Source: Cytophagales bacterium (GTDB lineage Bacteria; Bacteroidota; Bacteroidia; Cytophagales; Cyclobacteriaceae). From it: 7,320 nucleotides of DNA. Below, piece after piece: positions 7,072 to 7,320 of the stretch. A program made the translations under genes and the position numbers. The stretch's first letter is position 1, and every line of letters begins with the position of its first letter. The stretch covers positions 1-7,320 of the forward strand of contig JAJCYL010000357.1 of assembly GCA_029262955.1 (NCBI GenBank), in the 5' to 3' direction. The notes under the pieces were generated by a model that saw only the letters and a list, made by a program, of their open reading frames with translations, was not told the origin of the DNA and searched no databases.

Positions 7072-7320
7072 GCTTCGGTTACAAACTGAAACCAGAGTTG
7101 TGTGCGCGTTATAATTCATTTCTACCAATATTTTTTTTTCAAATTCATTCGAATCAATCAAAGCTTTTCTTGCTTGCAAAAAGCCAAAGAATAAATAGAG
7201 TACAATGGGTGTTATCCAAAGCATTTTTATTAGCGAATAATGTCCTAAAGTATCGAGTGTGTAGAAATTAATCCAAAGGCCAACCCATTGTTGTTTTAAG
7301 TGTTCTGAAAGAGCACTTAA
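7057..7320 (-). CDS. Probable C-terminal end of a membrane protein, convergent with the sulfatase, truncated by the window edge
   Basis: Reading the minus strand from the right edge, 87 codons stay open until a TAA at 7059-7057. The conceptual product has protein-like character. An aromatic stretch (QQWVGLWINFYTL) leads to a strongly hydrophobic helix (MLWITPIVLYLFFGFLQARK) ending in positive charges, as at the cytoplasmic end of a transmembrane segment. A charged, probably helical tail follows (ALIDSNEFEKKILVEMN). The start would lie beyond the window. The stop lies only 14 bp from the sulfatase stop, giving a tail-to-tail arrangement. No family was recognised. An open frame this long could occur by chance in AT-rich DNA, and an overlapping plus-strand frame is also open to 7271, so confidence is moderate. 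Confidence 0.5.
   Translation of the reverse strand, partial: LSALSEHLKQQWVGLWINFYTLDTLGHYSLIKMLWITPIVLYLFFGFLQARKALIDSNEFEKKILVEMNYNAHTTLVSVCNRSLSKE

Noticed and set aside
7074..7090. Small hairpin TTCGGTT-ACA-AACTGAA
   Set aside because: Seven pairs with one wobble, no T-run after it, and it lies within the proposed minus-strand coding tail; probably chance.
7131..7139. Run of nine T as an intrinsic terminator
   Set aside because: No GC-rich stem lies directly before it. In the minus-strand reading it encodes part of a lysine-rich stretch (FEKKI).
6981..7271. Plus-strand 96-codon open frame running past the sulfatase stop
   Set aside because: Its first part lies in another frame of the sulfatase, it has no recognisable motif or start context, and the minus-strand frame over the same region looks more protein-like.

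Overview
The window holds a compact four-gene plus-strand cluster that looks like part of a carbohydrate-catabolism locus. Just beyond it is the probable tail of an oppositely oriented gene. The base composition is moderately AT-rich, the genes lack strong Shine-Dalgarno sequences, and one product is a lipoprotein sulfatase. A large ThuA/'PVC-type' dehydrogenase gene is also present. Together these suggest a Bacteroidota member, perhaps an environmental or marine cytophaga-like bacterium. That assignment is inferred from gene style only; no rRNA or marker gene is present.

Layout: (1) positions 2-3217, a very large multidomain protein whose 5' end lies outside the window. It reads ThuA-like domain, membrane-bound-dehydrogenase-type beta-propeller, HEAT-like helices, an aromatic-rich beta module, and a C-terminal azurin-like blue-copper domain. 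(2) 3214-4074, a sugar 3-epimerase/isomerase of the D-tagatose/D-psicose 3-epimerase type, joined to gene 1 by an ATGA stop/start overlap. (3) 4091-5194, a cytoplasmic Gfo/Idh/MocA oxidoreductase with a non-canonical active-site motif. (4) 5258-7042, a lipoprotein sulfatase with a complete formylglycine motif. (5) 7057-7320 on the minus strand, an open frame running off the window edge that looks like the C-terminus of a membrane protein, convergent with the sulfatase.

Working model (inference): the lipoprotein sulfatase removes sulfate from a sugar or glycoside outside the cytoplasm. The large propeller protein may oxidise a sugar or glycoside and pass electrons to its own copper domain instead of the usual cytochrome c module. 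The epimerase and the NAD(P)-type oxidoreductase, which have no export signals, would then process the imported keto-sugar or its relatives in the cytoplasm. No transporter, regulator, glycoside hydrolase or sulfatase-maturating enzyme lies inside the window, so the substrate cannot be named.

No tRNA, rRNA, CRISPR array, insertion sequence or strong promoter was seen. The most unusual items are the azurin-terminated ThuA/dehydrogenase fusion with no CxxCH heme site, and the oxidoreductase in which the family's Glu-Lys-Pro motif reads Thr-Val-Pro.
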